A stretch of DNA of 64,000 nucleotides from Cardiocondyla obscurior (lineage: Eukaryota; Arthropoda; Insecta; Hymenoptera; Formicidae). Made by a program: the position numbers and the translations under genes. Below, one piece after another: positions 63,916-64,000 of this stretch (its first letter is position 1; each line of letters starts with the position of its first letter). The DNA lies in the NCBI RefSeq assembly GCF_019399895.1, contig NC_091865.1, forward strand, positions 7,135,001-7,199,000, read 5' to 3'. The notes below the pieces were generated by a model. The model saw only the letters and a program-made list of their open reading frames with translations, made no database searches and was not told the origin of the DNA.

Positions 63916-64000
63916 ATGCCAACAATCGCCAATAGCATGAGAGATCTAAAAGTGCTGTCATTAACGTCATCAAACATTACGTCGCGTTATAAATTGTAAT
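63916..64000 (+). other. Start of the PI3K 3' UTR, cut by the window end
   Basis: The 85 bases after the PI3K stop codon. No poly(A) hexamer is seen before the window ends. Confidence 0.6.

Overview
This is a 64 kb piece of insect nuclear DNA. It carries ten intron-containing protein genes on both strands, with canonical GT-AG introns that are often only 60-100 nt. Two genes argue against a fly and for another insect order. One is a PKNOX/PREP-type TALE homeobox gene and the other is a SID-1-like (SIDT) gene; both families are missing from Drosophila. Short introns, strong GC heterogeneity and CpG-rich GC blocks beside AT-rich DNA fit Hymenoptera, probably an ant. The species call is inference.

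Left third (1-20,700). bora (minus; Aurora-A/Plk1 activator) and nicastrin (plus; gamma-secretase subunit) are divergent. They are followed by 5 kb of AT-rich, microsatellite-rich DNA containing one GC-richer island. PKNOX (minus) follows, with a GC-rich upstream block of about 3 kb. Next is an unnamed plus-strand gene for a leucine-rich-repeat type I membrane protein.

Middle (20,700-40,500). bsh (plus; brain-specific homeobox, BSX family) sits in GC-rich DNA, with 6.6 kb of gene-free sequence after it. A large multidomain PX-SH3-RhoGAP gene of the CdGAPr/ARHGAP32-33 type (minus) comes next. A small intact ORF of unknown function (minus) lies beyond its 5' end.

Right part (41,000-64,000). 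Acetyl-CoA carboxylase (plus) has four candidate alternative coding first exons. All four end in phase 2 and can join one shared acceptor. A SID-1-like channel gene (minus) is convergent with ACC and divergent from a class IA PI3-kinase catalytic subunit gene (plus), whose stop codon lies 85 bp before the window end.

The genes do not form one pathway. Growth and lipid metabolism (PI3K, ACC) and neural or cell-fate control (bsh, PKNOX, nicastrin, bora) are simply neighbours. The main second-look items are the ACC first exons, whose junction lies inside a predicted AMPK site; a two-copy MITE family with matching ends in introns of bora and PI3K; a second MITE-like element with long inverted repeats upstream of SIDT; and a 37-nt intron in bora.
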